DNA of 64,000 nucleotides, from positions 1,507,736-1,571,735 of the forward strand of contig MU004195.1 in assembly GCA_010093605.1 (NCBI GenBank). The letters run 5' to 3'. The notes beneath the pieces were generated by a model, which saw only the letters and a program-made list of their open reading frames with translations, did not search any database and had not been told where the DNA came from. The position numbers and the translations under genes were made by a program. The DNA comes from Lophium mytilinum. Its lineage: Eukaryota; Ascomycota; Dothideomycetes; Mytilinidiales; Mytilinidiaceae. Shown here in pieces: positions 1 to 11,099 of this stretch (position 1 is its first letter; each line of letters starts with the position of its first letter).

Positions 1-2378
1 TTTGTCGAAACTACTATGCTTAAGATGTATGCGCAGTGTCTTAAAAAGCTCAACCGAAAGGACGAATATACGCGGACACTTCTCGATCTTCTAGCTAAGT
101 CAGCAGCTAAGAAGATGTCGATCCGAATATCCAGAAAATCGTTCCAGTCAATAGGAATACCAGATGAGAACGCCCAGAGTACTTTTAGCTGGCTCGACGA
201 TGACAAGGCCGACACCACGGGATTGTTCAATGAGCTCTTAACATATTCCGAACAACTCCCGTATGATATCACGGTCCCTATGTCTAAGTACTTTGGGGAC
301 ATTGCGGTCGAACCTTATGTCCGCCATTACGATGACAGAGATGGCTTCCAGCTCCGCTTACAAGTTCGCCATATTCTTGAGGATGACATCTTGATCGAGA
401 GAGCAAGGATACACCTTATCCATGTAACTCCAGGACAGGGTAAAGAAATGTGGCTAGACCTTGAAGATACAATGCTCATCAGAAAAGGGCTTTTCAAAGT
501 CTGGCTTGATTCAAATGTAAGTCAAAGTCTGCTCAAAGTGTCACACTATACTAATGCGTGACAGATCAATACTACCGGCTCTTTCATTGTAGATAAAATC
601 GTCATTCAAGCAAAGAAGATTGTTTTCTTGCATGAACCCATCGCTAAACCGGATACTACTACTCCACTAGGAATTTCCACGCCTTCAATCACAGCGCTGA
701 AGATACCAAAAAAATCACGTATACTCTGTTTCCCCCGCATGGAGTCGTTCCAGGCTAAGGTCGCTTTGTCTCATTTCATACATATTGACCGAGCTAGATC
801 GATAGAGATTCGATGTTCTAGTGGTTGGAACGAGATCAAAAGCGCTGAGTTCCGACTACGAAGTGCGTCCGCAGGCCTGAGGCTCCGTACTGCAAATGCC
901 GAAGTCGTCTCAGGAAATGTTGTCCTGAGCGATACATCCAAGCCAGGGGTCATCTCTATTGAAGACATGCCGAAGAACTCAAGCGCGACGCTCCGGATTC
1001 CTTACGAGCTTGAGAACATCCTGCCGGAGCTCTCTATCAGACTTGAGATTGATTACGTCACGGAACAGGGCCAGTTCGTGATGGTTGATTCCTCAGTGAT
1101 CCCGATTGAGTTGCCTCTTGACGTCAACGTCCACGACCATTTCAAAGGAGACGCATTGTTTTCACGATTCAATATCAAGACAGCCGGCAGCACGCCGTTG
1201 GAGGTCCTCAATGTGAAGCTGGATGGCTCCGAAGTTTTCGACGTTCAGGCGCCGCGGAAAATTACGACACCTTTGTTCGTATACCCCAAGCAGCCGGTAT
1301 CTGTCACGTACAAAATAACCACGAAAGGCTCCTCCGGGGCAACCTCCGTCCGTAACAACCGGGGGAAGCTGGAAGGCCCAACCCTAGGGTTGACAGTAGA
1401 TTACCGTTGCCTGGATGAGGCTGTCCTCACTCGAGCAGAAGACATATTTGCCGCCGCTGTAGAAGGAGGCCCACTTCGTCGCCTTGGCCGATTACTCGTG
1501 CCCGCATTCGTCGATCGTTTGGAGCACAAAATCCTGCTAGGACAGTTTGAGAAGACAGCACTGCTCGGTGTGATCAGCCTGGGTTCATTCGAGGATCTGG
1601 CATGGTCGGACTATATCGAAAGCTTACCAACAGTTATCCGTGACGACACGAGAAACTGGCTGAAGAATTGGCACGATGTAAGTATACACATACTCTTCGT
1701 TGACACCCTGCTAACTCAACTATTTTCCAGACCTATCCATCCATCACTCTTGGCCCGAGCCCCGACTCGACCCACCAGCCCCTCACCTCGCGAACCATCG
1801 TGATAACCGTCGCCATTCCCCAAACACATGTCGTGCATACTGCCTCCCTCCGGCTTATTCATCAGGATCAAAACCTATCCCACACCACCATCATTTCAGG
1901 AGTTGGCAAGCCGCTCATGGCTGAGCTCCGCATCAAGCACACGCGCCGGTGGGCTGGGAGTCCAGATTCTCTCAAATCTGCTGCCCGTATCTCCGATATA
2001 AATGACCCTATCGACTTTGTTTACGACCTGGAAGCCAACCCGGATGTGTGGCTTGTGGCAGGGCAGCGCCGCGCGCATTTCTCCGCGCGAGAGGGGGAGG
2101 TGAGCACATTTCCGGTGATGCTACTGCCGTTGAGAGCGGGCAATCTGCTACTTCCGGGCGTGGATATTAGGGTGAAGCAAGGAAAAGACGGGAAGGAGGG
2201 AAAGGTAGATGGGGTGGGAGGGGAGGAGAACTTAACTTCTGAGACAGATTTTCTGAGCCACGGGGAGACTGTGCTAGTGATCCCGGACCTGCAGAGCACG
2301 ACGGTGGGATTGCACAGGTTGGGGCCCGGGGCAGGGAGTGTATTGTTGGAGTCAGAGGGTAGAGCAGGGGAGATATAG
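1..2378 (+). CDS. TRS130: TRAPP II complex subunit TRS130/TRAPPC10, C-terminal part (5' partial)
   Basis: The frame is open from base 1, so the gene begins outside the window. Three exons join in phase: 1-516, 565-1677 and 1731-2378; the introns are 48 and 53 bp with GTAAGT-type donors and CTAAT/CTAAC branch sites. The product resembles the C-terminal half of Trs130/TRAPPC10 (HypA in Aspergillus): a run of beta-rich segments ending in the family's conserved tail, with 'VLVIPDLQSTTVGL' near the stop. Family knowledge: Trs130 belongs to TRAPP II, which acts as a GEF for Ypt31/Rab11 at the late Golgi and is needed for secretion and hyphal tip growth. No membrane segment is visible. The family assignment rests on recognised sequence character, not on an alignment. 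The next gene downstream is convergent. Confidence 0.85.
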
Positions 2379-3089
2379 TATTGAGTTGAGGGTAGGTAAG
2401 GTAAGTCCGACATCAAGTAGAGTAATTGTTGTAAAAACAGAACGACATTGACGTAGAGTCGCAAAACGTGGAGGGACTACAGGATCGCCATCGCCTATTT
2501 GACTCTCCTTTTTGTCTTATCTTGGTTTGAGCAGAAACCTATCCCGGCATTCCCTCCCATTCTCTCCTCTACGTTACGCTCCTTTACTATACTAAAACAT
2601 TGATCTAGAATACCGTGGACCCTTGAGAAATAAGTGTCATGTAGATTGTGGGCCATAACATCTCTGCATCGAACACTGATAAACTCCGAGAGTCCTCCAA
2701 AGCCCTGCGAAACCTCGCAGAGGAAACGGGATTTTCAGAAACTCCAAACATATTATGTTGTTACTAGACTTATTCTATTAGCTGATCACGACATTCACTT
2801 GGTACATTCTTTGATACGGTGTCACGATCTGCTCAAGCATGATGGGAGATTTTATCAAATTTTGGGTAAGAGTCACGGAGCTTGTCCGCTGTATTGGTAT
2901 GGAGTGCTAACGCTAGTGTTCTTAGAACTGGCGGTTTATCGCCTTCTAGCGCATTCAAGCGTTCTACTCATGATCATCGTCCATCATCGTACACTTTTCA
3001 CATCGGGCCAATCTTTATCATCGATCTAGTGGGCAACCTTCTCGACCTTGGAAAGAGCTTCGAGCAAGATCAGTCATCTCCCAGTCGAA
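2379..3089. other. Intergenic, between convergent genes
   Basis: This stretch lies between the stop of TRS130 and the stop of the first Gfd2-like nuclease gene, so it should hold both 3' UTRs. Open frames of up to 131 codons on the plus strand have no recognisable family character and partly run into the nuclease gene as shadows. I see no repeat or RNA gene. Confidence 0.6.
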
Positions 3090-4190
3090 TTAGTTGCCGC
3101 GCAGGTGGTTCTTCGCCTCACGTTCTCGGAAGAACTGCGACTTGCATCGATCCGTTTGGTGTCCGAAAGCCTTGTAGTAGTCCCCGGCGGCGATGCATTT
3201 GTCGCATTTGACCTGCTCCTTGCAATTTACCATGAGATGTCCATCTTGACTGCAACGGGTGCAGTAAATGTGGACTCCGACGTCCCAATCAACTTGCGGG
3301 TTGGACAAGGCCGCAGCCTTTACGTCCACCGTCAGCTTCGCCATTGCCATCTCGTTCTCGTACTGAGAGGCCACTTCCCGACCATTGTGCTTGGCCATTA
3401 GCAAAGCGCATATCATCGTAAACGCAATGTCATTTCCGCAATTGTGAAGTTCGGAGGGAGAGATGCCCAACTCATTGCATAGAGTTGCAAGCCCAATCAC
3501 CTGTCGTCGGCGGGGACCGATACCAACGTTCTTGGCCATGATTTGAGTGTCGACCTTCTTCACAATCGTCCCGAACTGGTCCAGATCTAGACCCATCTTC
3601 TCCTTCAACTTGCGGATGTCGTTATGGAGAGCATGGCCAAGAAAGACGATCGGCCGCGGTCGAGGATCCTGGATGTCCTCGGCAGGCCAGTTGAAGCAGT
3701 CCGTCAAGATAGCTTTAGCTTGCTCCATCGTCACCCACACGGTGGTCCCCCACTGGAACTTCTCCGGGTTGCCCTTGGAGAACTGAAGATGCCCTGCCTC
3801 CTTGATTCGCAGGTGGTAGTACCAAACCTGCTTCATCCAATTCTCTCCATTCGTTCCGGGCTCCACGTTCTTGATGTCTCGGGAGTCGAGCACAGCGATA
3901 CCTATCTCCGTCAGCTCCCCGCGCTCCCTGTCATGCCATTCTAGATCTATAGCATTGATCATGATGTCCGCGTCTTCGGTCAATGCATGCCGGAGAGCCT
4001 GCGTGTGGGAGAAGTTCAGCATGAGACGGCCCAGGGATGGGAACTTGCAGTTTGGCATCAACGAAGCTAAACCTGCTGACCACCCAGCTTCGGTACCCCA
4101 AGTGGCGACAGGGGGTGCTGCTTGTGCCCACGATTGGACTTGGCTTTGCTGGGGAAGGCCGCTATTCGCAACCGAGGCCCAGGTGGGCAT
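3090..4190 (-). CDS. Gfd2/YDR514C-like DEDDh nuclease with CCHC zinc knuckle (paralog A)
   Basis: Single exon of 366 residues. I chose the ATG at 4190 (MPTWASVAN...) because the 79 codons upstream in frame are low-complexity and leader-like. The core has the RNase-H-fold DEDDh pattern: motif I 'INAIDLEW' (D-x-E) followed by 'LTEIGIAVLD', motif II 'FLGHALHNDIRKL', a middle 'VDTQIMAK', and motif III 'LHNCGNDIAFT' (H...D). The C-terminus has a CX2CX4HX4C zinc knuckle (CTRCSQDGHLMVNC) and a further CxxC, which suggests nucleic-acid binding. Family knowledge: Gfd2/YDR514C-type proteins are putative 3'-5' exonucleases with poorly known roles; Gfd2 was linked to mRNA export. A tandem paralog follows upstream on the same strand (4928-6046). 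Function beyond nuclease-like is inference. Confidence 0.8.
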   Translation of the reverse strand: MPTWASVANSGLPQQSQVQSWAQAAPPVATWGTEAGWSAGLASLMPNCKFPSLGRLMLNFSHTQALRHALTEDADIMINAIDLEWHDRERGELTEIGIAVLDSRDIKNVEPGTNGENWMKQVWYYHLRIKEAGHLQFSKGNPEKFQWGTTVWVTMEQAKAILTDCFNWPAEDIQDPRPRPIVFLGHALHNDIRKLKEKMGLDLDQFGTIVKKVDTQIMAKNVGIGPRRRQVIGLATLCNELGISPSELHNCGNDIAFTMICALLMAKHNGREVASQYENEMAMAKLTVDVKAAALSNPQVDWDVGVHIYCTRCSQDGHLMVNCKEQVKCDKCIAAGDYYKAFGHQTDRCKSQFFREREAKNHLRGN

Positions 4191-4927
4191 GATCGCAACT
4201 GGGCTGTAAGAATTGTTTAGGGTGTTGGGGTTTGGAATTGAAGAAATTGTAGAGTAAGGGGTGTGGTGGGGCTGGTGGTGGTGAGTCTGTGAGTGTTCTG
4301 GGAAACGATGATCTATAAAAGGAGGGCTGAAGCTGTTTATATGTGCCAGGGAAGCCTCATAGTGAATGTACGATCCGTGGAAGTGCAAGCATTGTAAGTA
4401 TAGAAACACGCAGTCATAGACATTCACATCTTACATGCTATGCGCCCGTATGGTAGGCGGCAACGCTGAATACTGCACAACGCTTATAGTGCGAGCTATG
4501 AGAGGGACAGACCATATTACAGTACATGTCGGAGTCTTATATATTGTGCGAAAAGTGTGATTGCCCAGAATCGGTAGTTATACATACAATGTTGTTTGCG
4601 GTGAGGACAATGGCTAAATCAATGCACAGTAACAAGCAAGATTGTGGATTATGCTAGAAAGGGCAAGATTGCAACACTAATATTTAGTTCCAATTTTCTT
4701 CACACACATCACGGCGAGGTCATCTTTGTATGCAACTTAAGTAGAACAGGTTCGTTTCATTCAAGAATCATCTAATTGATAAAGACAGAAGCGTTGCTTC
4801 AATGCCTTTAGAAGCCCAACGCCCTCGCAAGCCTAACGCCAGGAGTCGTATCCATGCCTCCGACTTTAGGAAATCCAAATCTAACAAGGCCATCATCGGG
4901 TGTGCATTGGAGCCACTGCAAAGTCTC
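4191..4927. other. Intergenic, promoter of nuclease paralog A
   Basis: It lies upstream of paralog A and downstream of paralog B, both on the minus strand, so it should hold the promoter of A and the 3' UTR of B. The A-side half is AT-leaning with no open frame that resembles a gene; plus-strand frames near 4802-5044 are shadows of paralog B. No repeat is visible. Confidence 0.5.
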
Positions 4928-6046
4928 TTAGTCCGCCAGCTTGATCGTGCGATTACGGAAGAATTCCGACTTGCAGCGCTCGGTGTCACGGCTGAAGACC
5001 TTCGATTTCCGCTCGCTAGCAGCCTCGCACTTCTTGCAATGTAGCCGAGCCCGGCAGCTTTTCTTGAGATGGCCATCTCGACCACAACGAGTGCATAACA
5101 TGATTACGCCCCAGCTTGGTGGACCGCGTGCGCGCCCTGCTGCCTTGACTTCCTCGGCGCTCTTCTCAATCTCCTGGCGCCAGGCCGGGGTACGGAGGAT
5201 CTTGTCTTCTTGTACCATCAGCAACGCACAAAACATCGTGCATGCGATGTCATTGCCAGCGTTGTGAAGCCCCGTCGGGCTGATTCCGTGTTCGCGGCAG
5301 AGATCGTGTAGTCCGATGACTCGGCGGCCTCGCGGTCCAATATCCTTTAACTTTGCCATCACCTGGGTGTCAACAGTCTTGACAATAGTTCCTAGGGTGT
5401 CCAAGTCGAGGTCCAATGCCTTCTTGAGCTCAGCAGTATCGTTCCTCAGGGCGTGGCCGAGGAAGAGAATTGGACGAAGCTTCACGTTCTTTCCGTGGTT
5501 TAGATCAGTGCTCTCGGTATCCTCGACCAGCCAGGAGAAGCATTGAGTCAAGGCCTCTTTAGCTTCAGCCTTGCTGAGCCACACCGTGTTGCCCCAATCG
5601 AACCCCTCTGAGTCTGCAAGGGGATTGTCGAGATGTCCATGGTCCTTGATCCTGAAGTGGTAGAAATATACCTTGCGCATCCAATTCTCCGCATTCCGGC
5701 CTGGTTCTACGCCTCGAACGTCACGTGTATCTAGTACAGCAAGTCCGATTTCGATCATGTCATGCGGCTCCTTCGTATACCAATCTACATCGATAGCGTT
5801 GACGATTAGGTCGGCCGATTTAGATCGGATGGCGTGTCCGAAGGCTTCTACCTGGCTGTTCATATTCGCCATTAGGCGGTATAGCGCCGGAAACTTGCAA
5901 TTCGGATCCACCGGTATCACATCGCCCCATGGCGAAGGCGTGAGGTTGTCTATGGCCTCCGTGGCCCAGAACGATTCTGTAGGTTGGTGGGGCTGTGGAC
6001 GAGTGGGAGCACGTCGCTTCTTGGGAACCACTCGCCAATCCGACAT
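4928..6046 (-). CDS. Gfd2/YDR514C-like DEDDh nuclease with CCHC zinc knuckle (paralog B)
   Basis: Single exon of 372 residues from the ATG at 6046. It is collinear with paralog A over nearly its whole length: motif I 'VNAIDVDW', 'MIEIGLAVLD', motif II 'FLGHALRNDTAEL', 'VDTQVMAK', motif III 'LHNAGNDIACT', then a CX2CX4HX4C knuckle (CTRCGRDGHLKKSC), a second CxxC and a shared 'RCKSEFF' tail. The key difference is motif I, where the acidic pair reads D-V-D instead of D-L-E, so the usual metal-binding glutamate is aspartate. This could lower or change activity. The two genes are head-to-tail and about 740 bp apart, so a local duplication followed by divergence is the simple reading. The N-terminus is basic (KKRRAPTR), possibly a nuclear signal. 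Confidence 0.8.
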   Translation of the reverse strand: MSDWRVVPKKRRAPTRPQPHQPTESFWATEAIDNLTPSPWGDVIPVDPNCKFPALYRLMANMNSQVEAFGHAIRSKSADLIVNAIDVDWYTKEPHDMIEIGLAVLDTRDVRGVEPGRNAENWMRKVYFYHFRIKDHGHLDNPLADSEGFDWGNTVWLSKAEAKEALTQCFSWLVEDTESTDLNHGKNVKLRPILFLGHALRNDTAELKKALDLDLDTLGTIVKTVDTQVMAKLKDIGPRGRRVIGLHDLCREHGISPTGLHNAGNDIACTMFCALLMVQEDKILRTPAWRQEIEKSAEEVKAAGRARGPPSWGVIMLCTRCGRDGHLKKSCRARLHCKKCEAASERKSKVFSRDTERCKSEFFRNRTIKLAD

Positions 6047-6856
6047 GTTGTGGATTTTGGTAGTTGATTTTTTGTTCGGAATTTGGGAAGCGGAAATTTT
6101 GAGGTGTTGTGGTGGTGGTCCTAGAGCGTCTCAAAGGTGTGGTGAGTTATATATTGCAGTGTTCGAGCTGATTAATATATCCACAGGATCGACTCTCGAA
6201 GTAAATCTACAATATAGACGGAGTGTGAATGGTATGTAAGGCATTGTAAGCGTTCATTCTGATATCCAACGTTTCCCTGTGAATGTTAGACTAATAGGTC
6301 GCCGAGTAGGTCGTTGTTGGACGCCGTCCGGTTCTCTTATGTACATGTACCTATATCCGCTAGCAAACTAGGTAAGACCAAGATACGTGCTCTAACAAAG
6401 CGAGAAACAAGACAATGCTATAGTATACGAGCTCAAATTCTAGAACAAACTTTCGAGATGCTTTGCCGTTATGTCCATTGATGTCACATTATGAGGACTA
6501 GCTAAATAAGTTTCTCAAAGGCTTCAGATGTAGCTGAAACCATGGTTTATTCATAACATCACTACAGTTCTCGGCGAAAGGATTGCATAGAACCTTTTGA
6601 GGGACATAGCTTCCAGTTTCCCGCTTGTTTGGATTGCGGCTAAAAAGCGCCTTCTTGCTATGTCGATAACTATAAGCAAAGCCATCTCGTTTGTCGTATA
6701 AATGAGATGCTGAAGGAAACCGTGAGTACACGTGAATCCGCAAAAATGACCCAACCCATGCTATGCATCAAAAGCCACGGCGCTCGAAATCAAATCACCC
6801 CATACCATGTTACCACGCCAGTCGTCTAGCACTGTCATGTTCGGTCCCCTTGCGAG
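6047..6856. other. Intergenic, promoter of nuclease paralog B
   Basis: It lies between the start of paralog B and the stop of PCF11, both on the minus strand. Short frames on both strands (for example 6498-6743 minus) look random. I see no RNA gene or clear repeat. Confidence 0.5.
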
Positions 6857-8821
6857 CTATAAGTCTGTGCGAGCTTTCTTGTATAGCCCATTGGAGCTCA
6901 CCTCGGCTTTCCGCTTGCCCAGTATCGAGTCGGGTGTCCCTCGACCGCCGCCAAGCCCGCTGCCTCTACTATACTCCTCCCAGCATGTCGCGTGATAGAC
7001 CTTTTCGTTGACCTTGATAGCGTCCATCCACACAAAGTCGTTAGCCTCAACGAGCCACTGCGGCTCGAACTTTTCTTGACAGATGGGACACGGTGCATGA
7101 ACAAGAGCCGCGTCGGTCGGCACGTGAATGTATTGATCCTTCGCTTCCTTCTTTGCAGCAGCCGGCCCACCAGCTGACGTCCCATTCGAGACCGGAGCTG
7201 GAGCCGCCTCATCCTCCTCTCGAAACTCGATCCAATCCCTCTCGCCAATGTACCAGTCTCGGTGGACTCCTCGCTTAGCGACGTCGGGATCTTTAACCTT
7301 GAAATGCCAGTCCATGTGCCTGGCCTTCATCTCCTTACCCTTTGGCGAGCTCTCGAACCGTCGTCCGCACGTCACACACTGATTAGGTAGCGCCTCGTAA
7401 AGCTTCGATATCAGATGAGGTCGAGACTTTTTAGCGATTGAGGCGGTAGTAAGTTCTACATCGTTACCATTGCTTGGTGTTCCGGGCAGCAGCTTGTGCG
7501 TATTGAGAGCTTGAAGGAGCCAGTCGGCACTGCCTATGGGAGTTGGCTGAGGTGGAGCTACGGGTGTAGGTGGGGGTGCATACTGTTGAAGTAGTTGGGC
7601 GAGACTCGGAGCAGCTGGTGGTGGGAGAGCGGGCGGAGGGAAGCTGGGGGGAGCCGACACAAAAGGAGTAGGCGTACTTGACGTCAGAAGGCTACTCAAC
7701 CAGGCGGGGTCGAAACCTGGTGGTGGAATGGCAGGCTGTGGTGTACGTACCGAAGGAGGAGGGTGAAATCCCATCACCGGCCCTCCTGCTTCCCAGGAGC
7801 TGGTTCCTGGCATGTGAGGGGGAATGGATGTGACATATGGAGGCGGTGCGATGGAGACCGGGGGAGTTGGAGCTGGTGCGGGACTGAGCTGAATAATCTG
7901 CTGCTGGATCATCCTAATTTGATCAGGTGGCAGCTGCTGGGACTTGAGGATCGTTTGTAGATCGATTAGGGCCTTCAATTTTTGCTGTATGTGGGAGTCA
8001 CCGGGGTTGCTGGCCCACTCCATCTTCGTGGTGTTGATAAGCATATCGAGATCGATATTGAGCTTGTTGAGGTCTATAGATGGCTGCATGTCGGGAAGAA
8101 ACGAGCGCTGTTGTTGGGGAGGCGGGAAGTGATTTGGTGGAGGAGTTGGCGCTGGAGGGAACTGATCTCTGAGGGGCAGTTGCTGTCGTCGTGGGTCGTT
8201 CGTCGGTGTGTAGCGTGCAGCTGTCTGGGAAGGCGACGGCGTGTGGCGCCAAGGTGCACCAACCGGTGGTCGCGGAGGGATCGCATGCTGTAGTGCCTGC
8301 TTCTGAGAAAGAGCCTGCTGCTGAATCGCAACTGTTCGGTACTTGATCAAGGCACTCTCGATGTCTCGAGTAACATCAGCGGAGAATACAGGACGAGGGT
8401 CCACGGATTCTGGAACCGGCTGCTTCCATGTCTTCAGTAGACCTTCCATGGCCTTGCGGGTGGACGCATCCACGATCGCATATGCACTCATGAACGTGCT
8501 GTAGAGATTTCGACCAAGAAAAAGGGTGTATGGCGTTCCAACGTTCTTGACGATGGAGTCGAGGACGTAGAGAGCTGGGAGTTTCCACTCCGGTCGAGTC
8601 TAAGTAAGTTAGCTTTTTGTACTGCGTAAAAGTTCGCGAGAACCAATGACCTGTCTTACCGTCTGAATGTGTTTTTCGAGTTCTCGAGATATCCCCTGCG
8701 CATGCTCTGTATTCTCTTTCGCGATGATGGTTAGATTGCTAATTTCAGGTCTGCTGTTGATCTTCAGGTCTTGTAGAGCGTCTTTGAAGTCGGCAGCAAC
8801 TTCAGCGGATGGTAAAGACAT
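6857..8821 (-). CDS. PCF11: mRNA 3'-end cleavage factor IA subunit Pcf11
   Basis: Two exons, 8821-8660 and 8599-6857, are joined in phase across a 60-bp intron, giving 634 residues. The start is the ATG at 8821. The N-terminus is an RNA polymerase II CTD-interacting domain (about residues 1-130; 'PALYVLDSIVKNVGTPYTLFL' is split from the first helices by the intron). A long Pro/Gln-rich linker follows (about 150-400), then a zinc finger 'CVTCGRRF...HMDWHF' and a second near the C-terminus ('CPICQEKF' with a later H...C). Family knowledge: Pcf11 bridges the phosphorylated CTD to the cleavage/polyadenylation machinery and helps termination, in CFIA with Clp1, Rna14 and Rna15. The FxPxW-type region between the fingers ('FEPQWLVEANDFVWMDAIK') is where Clp1 binds in yeast. 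It acts in the nucleus. Confidence 0.93.
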
Positions 8822-9998
8822 GGTGGGCAACTGGTTTGGAGGCTACTTCAAGGCAAAACACAGGAGTTAGTGCTTCGGGGCTTGCTATGAAGGAAGTGGG
8901 CTGAAGTTTGTGAAAGCCGCGACGTCGGATGACTGTGGACCGGATCCAGTGCAGGCTGACCCCAATGTCAGATGAATGAAATTCAACTTTTTCCTCTCGC
9001 ACACAGGAATGAAAAGCTGTATGTATCGTTGCTAGCTATAATCCACCACGCAAGAACAGCAGTGGCTCCTGCGTTGAGTCACCAAGCTGTGATGAACCAC
9101 TCCCTCCGCTCTGCCGCCACCTCAACAGCCCAATATAAGACCCGCCACTTGCGCAGTACCAGGCGCAGAAGGGCTTGCGTTCCGGGCAGTATCGCAGGCC
9201 CGTCAGACCAAGTGCAAGGCACGAGACAAACAAGGAATCCGCGGGGTGTGTGGCTCGTGGATGGCGGTGGTGGTGAGTAAAGTGTCGTTTCTGGGGTGTG
9301 GGGTGTAAGCGAAATGAGGGTCCTCGGTGTCTGTCTTTGTTATAGAGGTGGTGTGTTGGCGGTGGTTGTGTGAGGTTGTCGGTCTTTGAGGTCGGAGCTG
9401 AGGTAAAGTGAAGTTACGGGCCGGGGCGCTAGCCTGGAATAAGTTGGTAGTCTCACGTGATCACAAAGAATCACGCATCTGCCCATGCAGGGCATAAAAA
9501 AGGTGGCACTCTATTCTACATAGGTGGTGTGCGTATGTATGCCACTGCTTGGAGTTCGTCAATGCATTTTCGGATATTCAAACGGGATCGAAGTTCTTCC
9601 TTCTGGGGTCTGAAGAAACTGGCTAAGGCACTTCAAGCAGTGTTAAACAGGTGCATTTGAAATGTGGTAATTGAGCACTAATAGAGAGTGGCAGTCTATA
9701 CTAAAAATCCGTGAGGTATATAGACTTGATTTGTTTTCTGTATACGCTTGTCTAGCACCGCTTGAGGCTCTCCAGTATACTATTGCAATTCACAAAATGC
9801 CAGCTCTGGCAAGCCCTACTAGGAGGCAGCTCTTTGGGCCACCTCAGACAGTGTTAAACTGCTGTAGTGTGCCACTTTTTTTACGCCTAGCGTGCCTGCT
9901 TAGAATGACGCAGCCACATGCCACCTGCATTTCTTCACAAACAACAACCTTCCTAACCTATCGCACACCTCAAACCTACCATCAAGCATACCGCAACC
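8822..9998. other. Intergenic, divergent promoter region of PCF11 and the I9 inhibitor gene
   Basis: PCF11 and the inhibitor gene point away from each other here. The stretch holds GT-rich and pyrimidine-rich tracts and one CACGTG (E-box-like) site at 9454-9459. No open frame resembles a protein family and no RNA gene is visible. Confidence 0.5.
9454..9459. promoter_or_regulatory. CACGTG E-box-like site
   Basis: A palindromic CACGTG sits inside the PCF11/I9-inhibitor divergent promoter, flanked as TCACGTGATCAC. In ascomycetes such sites are bound by bHLH factors (Cbf1 or Pho4-like). Function here is inferred from the motif alone. Confidence 0.3.
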
Positions 9999-10406
9999 AT
10001 GAGATTCGCCATCTTCTCCATCCTCTTTGCGCTCCTTGCCGCTCTTGCCATGGCTAAAGCCCCTCTCAAGTCCGTCATTGTTAGCTATCCGGACAGCACA
10101 CCGAACTCGGTCTTAGACAAGGCAAAGTCCGCTATTGTAGAAGCCGGCGGAATCATCACTCATGAATACAGTAAGTCTACACGCTGCTCTGAAACATCCA
10201 CACGGCTAACAATATCGCAGATATCATCAAGTAAGTCACCAGTTCGCGATCGCATGGCTGGTACAATACTGACGCAGACCGAAAGAGCCTTTGCCTGTAA
10301 CGCGCCTACGGCCGTCCTGGAGAATGTGCAGGCCTGGGGCAACGAGTATAATGCGCTGGTCGAGGAAGACTCCGTTGTCACGACATTCGGAGGAGGAAAG
10401 GAGTAG
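9999..10406 (+). CDS. Small proteinase inhibitor I9-like protein with N-terminal signal-like segment
   Basis: Three exons keep phase: 9999-10170, 10221-10230 (only 10 nt) and 10286-10406, coding for 100 residues. The introns are 50 and 55 bp with GTAAGT donors. The mature part (VIVSYPDSTPNSVL..., then ITHEY / N-I-I-K / AFAC..., ending in VVTTFGGGKE) matches the subtilisin-propeptide-like fold of yeast proteinase B inhibitor 2 (Pbi2) and its fungal relatives. The first about 20 residues (MRFAIFSILFALLAALAMA) form a hydrophobic signal-like segment, so this version may be secreted or vacuolar rather than cytosolic like Pbi2. The central NIIK tetrad can only be read through the micro-exon; continuing past 10170 or using other joins breaks the family pattern. 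Confidence 0.8.
   Translation: MRFAIFSILFALLAALAMAKAPLKSVIVSYPDSTPNSVLDKAKSAIVEAGGIITHEYSKSTRCSETSTRLTISQISSSKSPVRDRMAGTILTQTERAFACNAPTAVLENVQAWGNEYNALVEEDSVVTTFGGGKE
10221..10230 (+). other. 10-nt micro-exon of the I9 inhibitor gene
   Basis: The ten bases lie between a CAG acceptor and a GTAAGT donor. Together with one base from exon 1 and one from exon 3 they encode Asn-Ile-Ile-Lys, which fits the conserved core of the inhibitor family between HEY and AFA. Confidence 0.7.
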
Positions 10407-11099
10407 GCGCTTTAGTCGCAATACTCCGCAAAACTGGGTCTTAAGTCTCTGATGCATATATGAAAACGGTTCGGCACAAACGGTGTTAGGGGCGTCTTAC
10501 GGGAGGACTCTTTGGCTGGGGAACAGTCGGTGTTGGGATAAGGCGGTTGCATGAAAACCAACAAGGAGTACGAAGTCGAATTCACGAATATAATTATAGC
10601 TATAACAATGAAAATCTGATTATCGCCCGATTCGCCAAGGCCGTGAATCTGCATGGCACATGTATGGCTTCAAGTCGGTGATATGCATGAGCAAGCCAGG
10701 TCTGCCCGAGCAAATGGCGGTCTCCCGAAACGCCTCTAGAATAGAATGTTTCAGAGAAGAAGCAGCCCTTATGCGACCGCGACAATACCCATCTGCTGGA
10801 TTCCCCGCTGCAATTTGCACATTACCTACCTTCCACCTGCATTTATCGTCGAGACCCCCGCAAAGCACTACCGGCCGCTGTGTCCCGCCTTCTCGAAGCC
10901 GTGCTGGGATTCGCTAGCGTCTCTAACTCCGCCGAGCCTCGAGCTTCGCGTTGACAATTCCCCCCGAGACGCCGTACCATTTATTTCACTAATGCTGTCT
11001 GCGCCCGCTCAATATGCATAGGAGCCGTCATTCAGGAGCATCGACGCGACCATCAAATCACCACCGTTTCTGCACTAGAAACAACACGCGCCTGAGGCC
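10407..11099. other. Intergenic between I9 inhibitor and Hook genes
   Basis: The genes on both sides are on the plus strand, so this should hold the 3' UTR of the inhibitor and the promoter of Hook. Frames of up to 91 codons on both strands show no family character. No repeats seen. Confidence 0.5.
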
